Source: Cryphonectria parasitica EP155 (lineage: Eukaryota > Ascomycota > Sordariomycetes > Diaporthales > Cryphonectriaceae). From it: a DNA stretch of 64,000 bases. The stretch lies in NCBI RefSeq assembly GCF_011745365.1, contig NW_024468917.1, positions 1,612,001-1,676,000 of the forward strand, given 5' to 3'. Numbering within the stretch: position 1 is the first letter of the stretch; every line of letters starts with the position of its first letter. Positions 54,865-64,000 of this stretch are shown in pieces. The position numbers and the translations under genes were made by a program. The notes beneath the pieces were generated by a model, which saw only the letters and a program-made list of their open reading frames with translations, was not told where the DNA came from and did not search any database.

Positions 54865-57409
54865 TCAAGCCTTAAGCCTCTCGGCTGCGATGGAGATCCG
54901 ATCCGTGCCCTCCACTGTCTTCGTCATCTTGTACTTGTTGATCCTTTCCCATTTATCTGGGAATTCTAACGATGCCCAGTCTTTGTAGGCTTGCTGGAAA
55001 TGCGGGAACGGGATTGCGTTAAAAATGTATGCGAGCCTGGTTCTATGTAAGTTGACTGATACACTGACCCAAGCATGGGCGACGAAAACGAGGAAGCTCC
55101 AAGGCGTATTCAGGAGAAGGGGGGGGGGGGTGGGGAAAGGATGAAATGTAGGCAACTTACAGGCGAGGAGTGAGCTTGCTGCTGTACTCAACCGCCTTGG
55201 AGAGCAACATATCCTGGACCTGGTCCAGCTGCCCCTGGCCGGCTAACATCAACATGTACGCATCATAGACTCTTTCGGGTATCTCAACCTCCAGCCTTTG
55301 CATCTTCTCCCAGATGACCTTGGCCCTGTCGTACCCAAACGGCATCTTCTGACAGGCTCGGAAGGCCAGCTCCAGACTCGTGTAAGTCGGACCTTCCGGG
55401 AGATTCGAGATCTGTTGCCAAAAGTCAAAAGCTCTCCGTGGCTCATCACAGCCGGTGTAAGCAATAATGAAGGCGTTGAATAGCCTCACGTTGGGCTGTA
55501 TCATCGTGTCCATCTTGAACATATTGTGGATCATGCCCAGGCTCTCTGCGTCGGGAACTGCGCCTAGGCCTTCGAGACAGAGAACATAGGCGTCGAGGTC
55601 GGGTCTGATACTCTCATCGGGATGGGCACGCATGTGTCCGAAGATGTGAGAGGCCATATCGGCACGTTTGCGGCCAAAGAAACCCTCCATGAGCTGGACC
55701 CGCTCATGTCTTGACGTCTCAGGAAAGAACTGGCGCATGAGCGAGTAGCCATCCCATGCCCTTGCAGTGCTTACAGCCTTGTCAAGGCAATATCTCGAGA
55801 AAGCTTCCCGGACGATTCGCCGCTCGTCCATGCTGAACGTTTTCAGGTGCAGCCCCAATGTATCCACGACCTCCATGGTTTTATCGTCCCTCAGGAACCT
55901 TAGACACAATGCCACCACTGTGTCGGGCTTCAGTTCGCCCTGCTGGCTTTCGACAAGACCCAGAACGTCGACGATCCTCCGAGAGTCCGTGGAGTCTGCG
56001 TCGCACAGATGCCTTAGATACAAATTGACGGTATCCACGTTTTTTGACCCCGATTGTAAGCGGCCACAGTGGATCAGATCTTCGAAGGCGGAGGCGGCGC
56101 CGGTCCTGTCATGCCCAATCATACGCGCCTCGAGTAGAAGCGCAAACGTTCTCACATTTGGTTTCAGGTCCATCTCAGAAGCCAGAGCGTTCGCCCTTTC
56201 GGCAAGGAGAGCGTTCTTGGTCTCGACCGCGGCCTCAATCAAACCATTGATGGTGAAAATGTCTGCCCTGACATACTCATTGCCTGGGTTCAACTGCACA
56301 ATGACATCAATCATGTGTCTGATATGGTTGATGTCCTTGCCCTGGTATACAGCCCACTTCAGAACAACATCCCACCAGAGCTTTGGTGGATTCGAGTCGC
56401 AAAGATCCTGCATAGCCACCTGCAGCCAGTCTGGCTGACAACTTGTTCTGAAAGAAAATCTAATCAGACTCATGTAGGACTCTGGCCTTGCCATCTTGCC
56501 CCCGACGATCGGTCTCTTGAACCATTCGTGGAGCTGTCCGTCGGCGTCGCTCTCCGTTTCAGCGAAGAATGTTGTCATTATCTCGTGGAATTCTGAAGTG
56601 TACTCAAAGCCGAGATCTTCCAACTGTTTTGCATATATTTCGGGTGATTCCTGCCGCTCTGTGGCGATCCCCCGGAGAACCAGCATGTGAAGCCTCGACA
56701 GCTTGTCGGACTGAATCAGCTTGGAGTGACGCATGAAGCCCTGTAAGCTCGACAGGACTTGTGATGCCTTCCTCGACCCGCCGAATCTAGTCAGTGCTGT
56801 AATGTAGAGTTCCAGATCCGCCGAATTTATTTCTTGGCGTGCATCTTCTTCCGGCCTGAGATTCTTAGAACCAGTTCTTGTGGCCTTGATCCCATCATAC
56901 AAGATAGTAGCAATCTCACTGTGGTCGCGAGAAATTCCTTTGGACCGCGGCGTTGCAATCGCGCCCAGGGCCTTTTGTAAGTCCTGGTGGGTCAACGCGA
57001 GCTCTTCCGTCTTTATCGACTGCAGGTGTTCGAGGACTAGACGCGCGACGAAAGCCTCAGACGAGTTGACAGCCCGCCTGTGCGTAAGTTTGGAGTCGAA
57101 GAAGGCCCGGAACGCCTGCACCAGCTCCTCGTCAGAAGGTAGTCTGGTGCCCTCGACCGAGTGCGCGCGGAAATCGACAAAGGTGGTGAAGCCTGGTTCG
57201 AAGCCTGCTTGTTTGACTTCTCTTGGCTCTTTCTTCCACATGTTCATAAAGGTCCTTCGTGAGAGATGCGTGAGCGAGCCATGGCGGGGCCGTGTTGGTC
57301 TCAGGGAGAGGGAGGTATGGCCCGGCGCGGAGAGGGCGCAGGCTGGCGAAGTGAAGCCATGGGAGGCCACAAGTTGTCGGCACACCCTGCGCGATAGGCT
57401 GGACCGCAT
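54865..57409 (-). CDS. Mitochondrial PPR protein, CIA84-like complex I assembly factor
   Basis: Two exons on the minus strand, 57409-55161 and 55036-54865, encode 806 residues. The N-terminus (MRSSLSRRVCRQLV, no acids for the first 60 residues) is a mitochondrial leader, and RRTFMNMWKKEPREVKQAGF follows the likely cleavage. The rest is helical with tandem PPR-like repeats, clear around residues 360-480 and 590-745 (for example NVRTFALLLEARMIGHD and RAKVIWEKMQRLEVEIPERV). I match the overall layout from memory to the complex I intermediate-associated protein CIA84 of Neurospora, which is needed to build the membrane arm; other mitochondrial PPR proteins cannot be excluded. Exon 2 encodes the last 57 residues. 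It diverges from the coiled-coil gene at 58051. Confidence 0.75.
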
Positions 57410-58050
57410 CGTAGAGCTGGATTATCGGTAGAACCCTGAACTGGACGAACATTAGCCATGCCACACGCTTGCTACCTCTGGAAGAAGATAAACTCGCCTT
57501 GGACTTACCGAAACATGGTGTTTGCGGCCAATTGGCCTACTTCTTGATATGTGACTCCTCGAGTGTGCTTTGGAAGCTCCTTGCAACTTCCTGAGAATTT
57601 GACGGCCCCCCCAAAAAAAAAAAAATCACTCGGGGAGGGGTATTCTGGCTGTTGAGGTTGATGACTTCAGTTGCCTGTCGCAAAGTTCCGAAGCTCTCCC
57701 ACATTCGATGCCGGCCGGCGCGGGAGCTTGGGCGCCCAGGGGCGCGATTGCTTACAGGGGTTCAAGAGCCTGTCCTGCCCGTGCTTACCCGCTCCCCTGG
57801 TGGCCCAGATGCAGGGGTAGGCGCTGTAGAGTTCCACCACATGAAGTCGCTCGACGACATTCGCCATTGCCAACCTTAACGTCACGCACAATCATCCCTC
57901 TGTCTCTTTCTAACTCAATCTCCTCCTACACGTTCGTCGGCTGCTTGGACGTAATCTAACTGAATTATTCGCATCATCACGACGCGCGTTCCGCAAGCAT
58001 CCTGCCTCGTCGCAATTTAATCTCACGAAATCTTCCGCATCAACATCACG
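57410..58050. other. Divergent intergenic region
   Basis: This is shared upstream sequence of the CIA84-like gene (-) and the coiled-coil protein gene (+). It includes a C-run followed by an A-run at 57606-57625. No gene of its own is supported. Confidence 0.5.
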
Positions 58051-59054
58051 ATGAACGGCCTCAACGGCGGCAACGTGTCCGCGATGGTGGCGGGTTATCC
58101 GACGCCGGCCGGCTATCAGGCTGAATTGGCATACATCTACAGTATGGTTGATGTCTTAAGCCAGCAATTGGCAGAGAACAAGCGGGCCCTCGAAGACGTG
58201 GTTTCTAGCGTTGGCCGGGTCAGGAGTCGAGCAAGAGCACAGTCGCTGGGCAATGAGGACTTGATATCTTCCGCAGTCGATGAGCTCGAATGTGGGTGGT
58301 CCCTCCTTATACGAATGACTCCCATGGTGTGATAATCTCGCAAACTAACCCCACTGATGTCCGCCCTACAGCACAACAAGCGAATATAGACACCACCATC
58401 TCCCTGCTCACTGAGCTCTTTGAACGCGCTAAGTGCAGCCGCGACGAGTATCGCCAGCTCTCTCAACAGTACGCTTCCGTGATCGCCGCCATGCTGAAGC
58501 AATTCCACGAGTACAAACAGAAGCACGTCGCCGACGTCGCGGCGTGGCACCGGTCATACCGCGCGCAGCTGGCCGAGGAGCGCGCCGAGAACATGCGGCT
58601 ACGCGACCAGATCTGGGAGATGCAGGCGCACGCGGGTAAGGCCAACGAGAACCTCAGACATTTTCGCAAGAAGTACGACGAGGACGAGACACGCTGGGAG
58701 CGGCGCGTAGACATGAAGTCCGTGCGGCAGGAGCTGCGCTTCTGGAAGCGGATGGCGATGCCCGAACTGCCAGACGATGATCCATACTGGAGCGACGATG
58801 ACGACTTGGTCGACTCGGTGGAGAAGCTGCGACTGCAGGAGATAGAGAGAAGGGTCGCCGACGAGGCGCTCGCGGGTATGGGCAACATGGAACAAGGACT
58901 CGCGGGCCAGGACCTGGACCTGCCGCAGGGTTTACAATCTCCAGCCATGATGGGAGGCGTGCCTATGCAGAGGGATGACTCTGGCGCGATACCAGTGCTG
59001 CCACCACGGCCATCCAGCGCGGCGAGTACAGGCTCCTCAGGACAGCCAAGCTAG
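58051..59054 (+). CDS. Conserved fungal coiled-coil protein, function unknown
   Basis: Two exons, 58051-58291 and 58372-59054, encode 307 residues. The N-terminus MNGLNGGNVSAMVAGYPTPA leads into two coiled-coil blocks (about 28-140 and 145-215). Strong charged segments such as YKQKHVADVAAWHRSYRAQL and RQELRFWKRMAMPELPDDD recur in related Pezizomycotina proteins as I remember them. The acidic DDDPYWSDDDDLVD is followed by a helical tail and a disordered Pro/Ser end. No enzyme motif, signal peptide or membrane helix is present. The function is unknown; a structural or adaptor role is likely from the coiled coils. Confidence 0.82.
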
Positions 59055-59526
59055 CTGCGCTTGTCCACAAGGGTGATGTGACCTGAGGATTCGGCTCAGA
59101 GAGAGAGAGAGAGAGAGACAGCATTGCATTATAACTTGCACGCATCGCAACTGCTTCACGATACCATGTTAGAAAGACTACGACACTAATACACTCGACA
59201 ATGAGAACAGATGGGCAAAGATGAAAAGCTTGGCACTCCTGGAAACGGCCTCTCTTATTACTTTCCTCGAGAGCAGACTTCGAGGAGCTAGAGGGTATAT
59301 TTGTTGAACCTGAGAAGTCCAAGTGGCGTTGCAGGGGATTATTTGTTCAGAGAAAGTGGCTATTCGGCTGACGGATATGTATTTTCGTGATAAATAAACG
59401 AATAACCTGACCGTCCAATAACCCATGTCTCCCTTGGGACTGATGGTTTCATACCTTTTTCCATTATACACAAAACCTCATAATCATTACAGTGGTCAAT
59501 TAAGGACGTGACCATATCCAGTCCTT
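59055..59526. other. Convergent intergenic region
   Basis: This lies between the 3' ends of the coiled-coil gene (+) and the UBR/PHD gene (-). A (GA)n run lies at 59099-59118. No gene is supported. Confidence 0.55.
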
Positions 59527-61272
59527 TCAATACCCCGGCTGCTCCTTTCTGTGGTCTGATTTGGCACTATCACCGGCCTCCTTGATCGCCTCATCGTCAC
59601 CACGCAGCTTGGCAAAATACTCCTTGATGTCCTCTGCAGAGATGGCCTGGCCACTTTCCGCAAACTGCTGGAAGAAGGGCTTCAGCTTGTCCTTGAGCTG
59701 GTTGTATGCCATGACGCCCTCGATGGCGCGTACGCGGTCTACGTTGCGTAGAGCACTCTCACCGCGCTCGTACAGGCTACCGCTGCCGTGCGTCGAGCCA
59801 CCATTCTCAGAGCCCTCCTCTGAGATGGGCGGTTCGTAGATCTCTTCTTCCTCGAGCAGCTGTGCGTGCGCCGCCAGGGCTGGAAAGCACTTCTCACACC
59901 GGCAGAATCGGTCTCTAAACGACTCTGTGCAGAAGATAGAGAAGCTTCCCTTGGGCGCAGGCGGCAGTGTGTCGGCTTTGCAGGTCTCGGGCTGGGTTTT
60001 GTTCGGCGTGAGCTCACCCTTCACAGCGGGTTGTTCGTCGCTGGTCGTTGTTGCGGGTCGTTCTTCGCTCGGCGCCTCAACCCCGACAATGTCAGCACCG
60101 TTCGCCTCGTTCTTGAGCCTCTTTGGCACTTGAAAACCACCAGGCTCATCGTCGTCGACCTTGCGCTTCTTCGAATTGGACTCATCAGCAGCATCGTCGA
60201 CAGCAGTCTGCTGCTCTGTATCATTCTTCGTCTTATAAAACACTGGCGGAAGGAAACCGGACGCCCCGGCGTAGCGCTTGATCCAGGGGTGTGCGTCGAC
60301 ACATTTGAAGCAGATAAAAGTTTCGAACTCGTCGTCTTTGGGGAATCCTGGCGGATTAGGCTCATCGTCCCCGTCTTCGGCGGCCTCATTCCCATTGCCT
60401 GATGTACCGTTGCCATTTGGCGCGCTTGTCTCTGCGTCTTCAGAAATTGGCGGCAGCGCCCCGTCTTCGACTGTCGCAGCCTTCTGAATATTTTTGCCCT
60501 CCGTCTTCTCCATCCAATCCGGACCAAGGCCTACAACACAGCCAGGGTGGAACCAGTCCTCGCCACAGCCTCCTGTTTCATGCGTGCCCAGCCCCAGGCA
60601 CTGGAACATCGTCCCTTTCTGCTGGAACGGGTCATAATCACACTCGCACGCGCAGAAGCGATTGCGGAAGTTCTGGTTGTACTTGTTTGTCGCGCTGGGC
60701 TCCTCCGAGTGCACGCCGCCAAGGGTGTTGGTCAGTGGATTCAGGCGCAAGGTGCATGGGCTCGTCGAGGGTAGGCGCTTCGTGCCGCAGTCACACGTAA
60801 AATTGCGCTTGGTGAATATCTCGACTAGCTGGTGCTCGCCGTGGCACTGCACGGAGCATGCGTAGCAGATACCAGCAGCATTGTATGGGTCGGTCGGGTT
60901 CTTTGGGGGAGGGTTGCAGGTGAGGCAGGAGAACACGCTCTGACGGAGGGGACCGAGCTCTTTGGTACAGTGTTCAATGCTCTGCGGTCGTGTCAGCAAC
61001 CTGTAAGACCACGAGTGAGAACGCGACAGGACATAGGGAACTCACGTATGGCAGTGCTTCGCGCGCATCGGCTTCGAGCTGCATCTGATCGCGGAGAATG
61101 CTGATGTCGCGTCAGTACAATATAGTCTGTGTTTTCTAGAGGACCGCACTCACTCAGCCGCGGTCTGAGAACCGTCGGACTGCTGCGAGGAGCTGTCGCG
61201 ACGGGTCAAGCCGTGGTCTTGCTCGGCGCCACTGGAAGGGTCAGCGGAAGGCTCTGGTAGGGAATCCATCAT
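59527..61272 (-). CDS. UBR-box/PHD-type protein (Mlo2/UBR7-like)
   Basis: Three exons on the minus strand, 61272-61154, 61100-61046 and 60981-59527, encode 542 residues. A UBR-type zinc finger covers about 63-135, with Cys/His pairs in SVFSCLTC, ICYACSVQCHGEH and NFTCDCGTKRL. A PHD-like Cys-rich segment follows (FCACECDYDP, CGEDWFHPGCVVG) with the typical W-x-H-x-x-C core. A disordered acidic region with a KKRKVDDDE nuclear signal comes next, then a further Cys pair (FCRCEKCFPAL). This layout matches fission yeast Mlo2 and human UBR7, a putative E3 acting on histone H2B. Two ATGs open the frame (61272 and 61269). It lies head to head with MCM2. Confidence 0.9.
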
Positions 61273-61862
61273 GGCAAGTAGTGCTGTGTGTGGGTCTTGA
61301 GAGATGTGATGTGTGGAGAGCACTGCTCCAGATGAAAACTTGATGTTGATACGCTTTTGGATTTTGGATCTGGGAAATAGAATCCAAGATACAGCACGTA
61401 ACGCAAGCCGCGTCGCTGGACGTGTGGTCGTCTAACGACCCTTGCTAATGTGTATGTAGTACTATGGTAAGCTTTGGTGGCTAGGGTGCACTGCAGTGTG
61501 AGGACTACCACAGCTGCCAGGTAGTACACGCGCTAAAAAGCACTTTAAAGTCTGCTCCAGCGCATGCTGCAAAGGGCCTAAGCTGCTATATCCAGAAATT
61601 CTTAGCGAGTATCGCCCCGCATTTACAGCTAGCAGCTGCAGAACCGACGCGCCCCCCCCCCCACCCTCAAAACGCGGTTTTGGGAGAAGCGCGTATTTAC
61701 GCGTAAATTGGCTCCATTTCTGAAAGTTCCCATTTCCCAAACTCCCACAAGGGAACTCAGCCTTCATCTGTCGTTGCCCATATTCCATCTTCAACCTAAC
61801 CCTCCCCAATGATCTATTTGAACTGGTACTGTGTACGCTAGATCATATCATCAGTTGACAAA
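61273..61862. other. Divergent promoter of MCM2 and UBR/PHD genes
   Basis: 590 bases between two start codons. It includes an ACGCGT site at 61699-61704 and a GCGCGT nearby at 61689-61694, a C tract at 61651-61662 and no coding potential. Confidence 0.6.
61699..61704. promoter_or_regulatory. MCB-like element (ACGCGT) upstream of MCM2
   Basis: The palindrome ACGCGT sits in the context TTTACGCGTAAA, 159 bases before the MCM2 start codon, with GCGCGT ten bases upstream. In yeasts the MBF factor binds this sequence to drive G1/S genes such as MCM and replication genes. The motif alone is short, so the position is the main support. Confidence 0.5.
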
Positions 61863-64000
61863 ATGAGGTATGTCGTTCACTTACAAGTAAACAAATCTCT
61901 TAACCTCTCGAATGCACAAGCCCTGAGCGGCTGACACTCCCGACTTCCAGCTCCCCTCTGCGAGACAATCCAGCCTCCGCCAACCGCGGAACGGCACCTC
62001 GATCGGGCCTGAAGCGATCTCGTGGCGCTGGTGATGATATGTCTTCCTCTGTCGGCCGGGCATCGAGCCCCATGCCTTCCTCCCCTCCAGCCTTCAATAT
62101 TGCCCACGGTGGTGATGACGATGACGACATTGAGGAAGAAGCCGAGATCCAGGATGATATCGACGACCTTGATGAGATGGCCGAGGATGATGTCGATCTT
62201 TTCCGAGAGGGATTTGAGCACGATTACCGTGAGAGAGACGCCAATGACGAGTACGAAGGGATCGACCTCGACGATGACGGGCAATATCAAGACATGAGCA
62301 TCGCCGACAGGCGGAGGCTCGAGGCACAACTGAACCGCCGAGACCGCGAGGTGGCCCGCAGGGGTCTGCCGCGCATTTTCCTTGATGATGGTGTAGATGA
62401 AGAGGGCGATGTCGACTTGACTGCACAGCCTCGCCGCCGCCGCCATCGCTACGATGAGGACCCCGACGAGGATATGGACGGCGACATCATGGAGGAGGAA
62501 CTCTCGCTGGAGGCACTCCGAGATGTCAAGTCGTCCAACATCACTGACTGGGTATCGCAAACAAACGTCCAGCGATCTATCAAGCGCGAGTTCAAATCCT
62601 TCCTCACCGAGTTCACGGACGACAACGGTCTATCTGTCTACGGCAACCGCATCCGAACCCTTGGTGAGATCAATGCTGAGTCTCTCGAGGTCTCGTATCA
62701 GGAACTGGCGTCAGAGAAGGCCATCCTGGCCTTTTTTCTAGCCAATGCTCCCGCCGAGGTACTCAAATTGTTTGACGAGGTTGCCATGGATGTCGTCCTC
62801 TTGCACTACCCCGACTACGAGCGCATTCATGCCGAGATTCATGTTCGCATCTACGACCTTCCCCTGAATTATACTCTGCGCCAGCTCCGACAGCAGCACC
62901 TGAACAGCCTGGTTCGGGTATCTGGTGTGGTCACAAGGCGTTCTGGCGTGTTCCCACAGCTGAAATACGTCAAAGTTGACTGCAACAAGTGCGGCGTCAC
63001 CTTGGGTCCTTTCCAGCAAGAGTCCAACGTCGAGATCAAGATCACTTACTGCCAGAACTGCCAATCACGGGGTCCATTTACCCTCAACTCTGAGAAGACA
63101 GTCTACCGCAACTACCAGAAACTAACCCTGCAGGAGTCGCCTGGTACGGTCCCTGCTGGTCGTTTACCCCGTCATAGGGAGGTCATTCTGCTCTGGGATC
63201 TGATCGACAAGGCCAAGCCTGGCGAGGAGATCGAAGTCACCGGCATCTATCAGAACAACTATGATGCGCAGCTGAACAACCGAAATGGTTTCCCTGTCTT
63301 TGCTACCATCCTAGAGGCGAACAACGTGGTGAAGACCCATGACCAGCTTGCTGGGTTCAGACTCACTGAGGAGGATGAGCACGAGATCCGCGCCCTGTCG
63401 CGAGACCCACAGATTATCGACAAGATCGTCAACTCCATCGCACCAAGCATCTACGGCCACACAGATATCAAGACCGCAGTTGCGCTCTCTCTGTTTGGCG
63501 GCGTGGCAAAGACAGGCAGGGGCGAACACCACGTCCGAGGCGACATCAACGTCCTTCTTCTGGGTGATCCTGGTACCGCCAAGTCTCAGGTGCTCAAATA
63601 TGTCGAGAAGACGGCCCACCGTGCTGTCTTTGCCACAGGCCAGGGAGCCAGTGCTGTCGGTTTGACGGCTAGTGTCCGTCGTGACCCCTTGACTAGTGAA
63701 TGGACCCTTGAGGGTGGTGCTCTGGTGCTCGCCGACAAGGGCACCTGTCTCATCGACGAGTTCGACAAGATGAATGATCAGGATCGTACGTCTATCCACG
63801 AGGCCATGGAACAGCAGACCATCTCCATCTCCAAGGCCGGTATCGTCACGACCCTACAAGCTCGCTGCGGTATCATTGCGGCTGCTAACCCGATCGGTGG
63901 ACGATACAACTCGACCATTCCCTTCTCTGCTAATGTGGAATTGACCGAGCCTATCCTGTCTCGTTTCGATGTTCTCTGTGTTGTCCGCGACACGGTTAAT
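61863..64000 (+). CDS. MCM2: DNA replication licensing factor Mcm2 (partial, 3' end beyond window)
   Basis: Exon 1 is 61863-61867 (ATG AG) and exon 2 runs from 61951 past the window edge; 685 codons are present, with roughly 180-200 missing compared with typical Mcm2. The N-terminus is disordered and very acidic. A zinc finger has Cys346, 349, 369 and 372. The MCM AAA+ core shows Walker A GDPGTAKS (540-547), Walker B LIDEFDKM (602-609) and the arginine-finger SRFD at 672-675, near the window end. Mcm2 is a subunit of the Mcm2-7 replicative helicase that is loaded at origins. The frame is fully open with no break. The first intron splits the second codon; its donor is GTATGT and its acceptor CTTCCAG. 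Confidence 0.96.

Overview
The window is nuclear DNA of a filamentous ascomycete (Pezizomycotina, most likely Sordariomycetes). Short GT-AG introns interrupt most genes, often with a CTAAC-type branch site. Leaders are long and pyrimidine-rich. The gene set includes a Zn(II)2Cys6 regulator, an RTA1-like protein, Kex1, Vtc1, Dre2 and a GPI-anchored Ser/Thr-rich cell-wall protein. The species cannot be named from the sequence alone. No tRNA, rRNA, transposon or CRISPR array was found.

Layout. 0-17.4 kb: a secreted GPI-type Cys-rich protein (+), an AHC1-like zinc-finger protein (-), an Alba-domain protein (+), a single-pass wall or membrane protein with a Ser/Ala/Thr stalk (+), VTC1 (-) and a Tctex-type dynein light chain (+), separated by wide gene-poor stretches. 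17.4-24.9 kb: mostly non-coding, with one apparent gene relic (about 18.4-18.7 kb) and an F-box protein (+). 24.9-38.3 kb: dense housekeeping block with choline-phosphate cytidylyltransferase (+), RTF1 (-), a class 1A-like dihydroorotate dehydrogenase (+), an SFM1-like SPOUT methyltransferase (-), KEX1 (+) and DRE2 (-). 39-42.8 kb: an RTA1-like membrane protein (-) divergent from a Zn2Cys6 factor (+). 42.8-50 kb: a 3.3 kb gene-free tract, an STF2-like protein (+) and mitochondrial methionyl-tRNA formyltransferase (-). 50-52.6 kb: an unrecognised, possibly degraded locus. 52.6-64 kb: dense block with IMP3 (-), mitochondrial S18 (+), a CIA84-like PPR protein (-), a coiled-coil protein (+), a UBR/PHD protein of the Mlo2/UBR7 type (-) and the first 685 codons of MCM2 (+), cut by the window edge.

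The genes do not form a pathway or biosynthetic cluster. Related functions recur: mitochondrial translation and complex I assembly (FMT1, S18, CIA84-like), transcription and chromatin (RTF1, AHC1-like), ribosome biogenesis and ribosomal protein methylation (IMP3, SFM1). I see no convincing novel system. The most notable points are unusual gene structures: a start codon split by an intron in the STF2-like gene, a 5-nt first coding exon in MCM2, and an 18-nt internal exon in SFM1. Others are the class 1A-like dihydroorotate dehydrogenase, the RTA1/Zn2Cys6 divergent pair, and the relic and unexplained loci at 18.4 and 50-52.6 kb. Exon boundaries were worked out by hand from splice signals, reading phase and family resemblance, and were not checked against transcripts.
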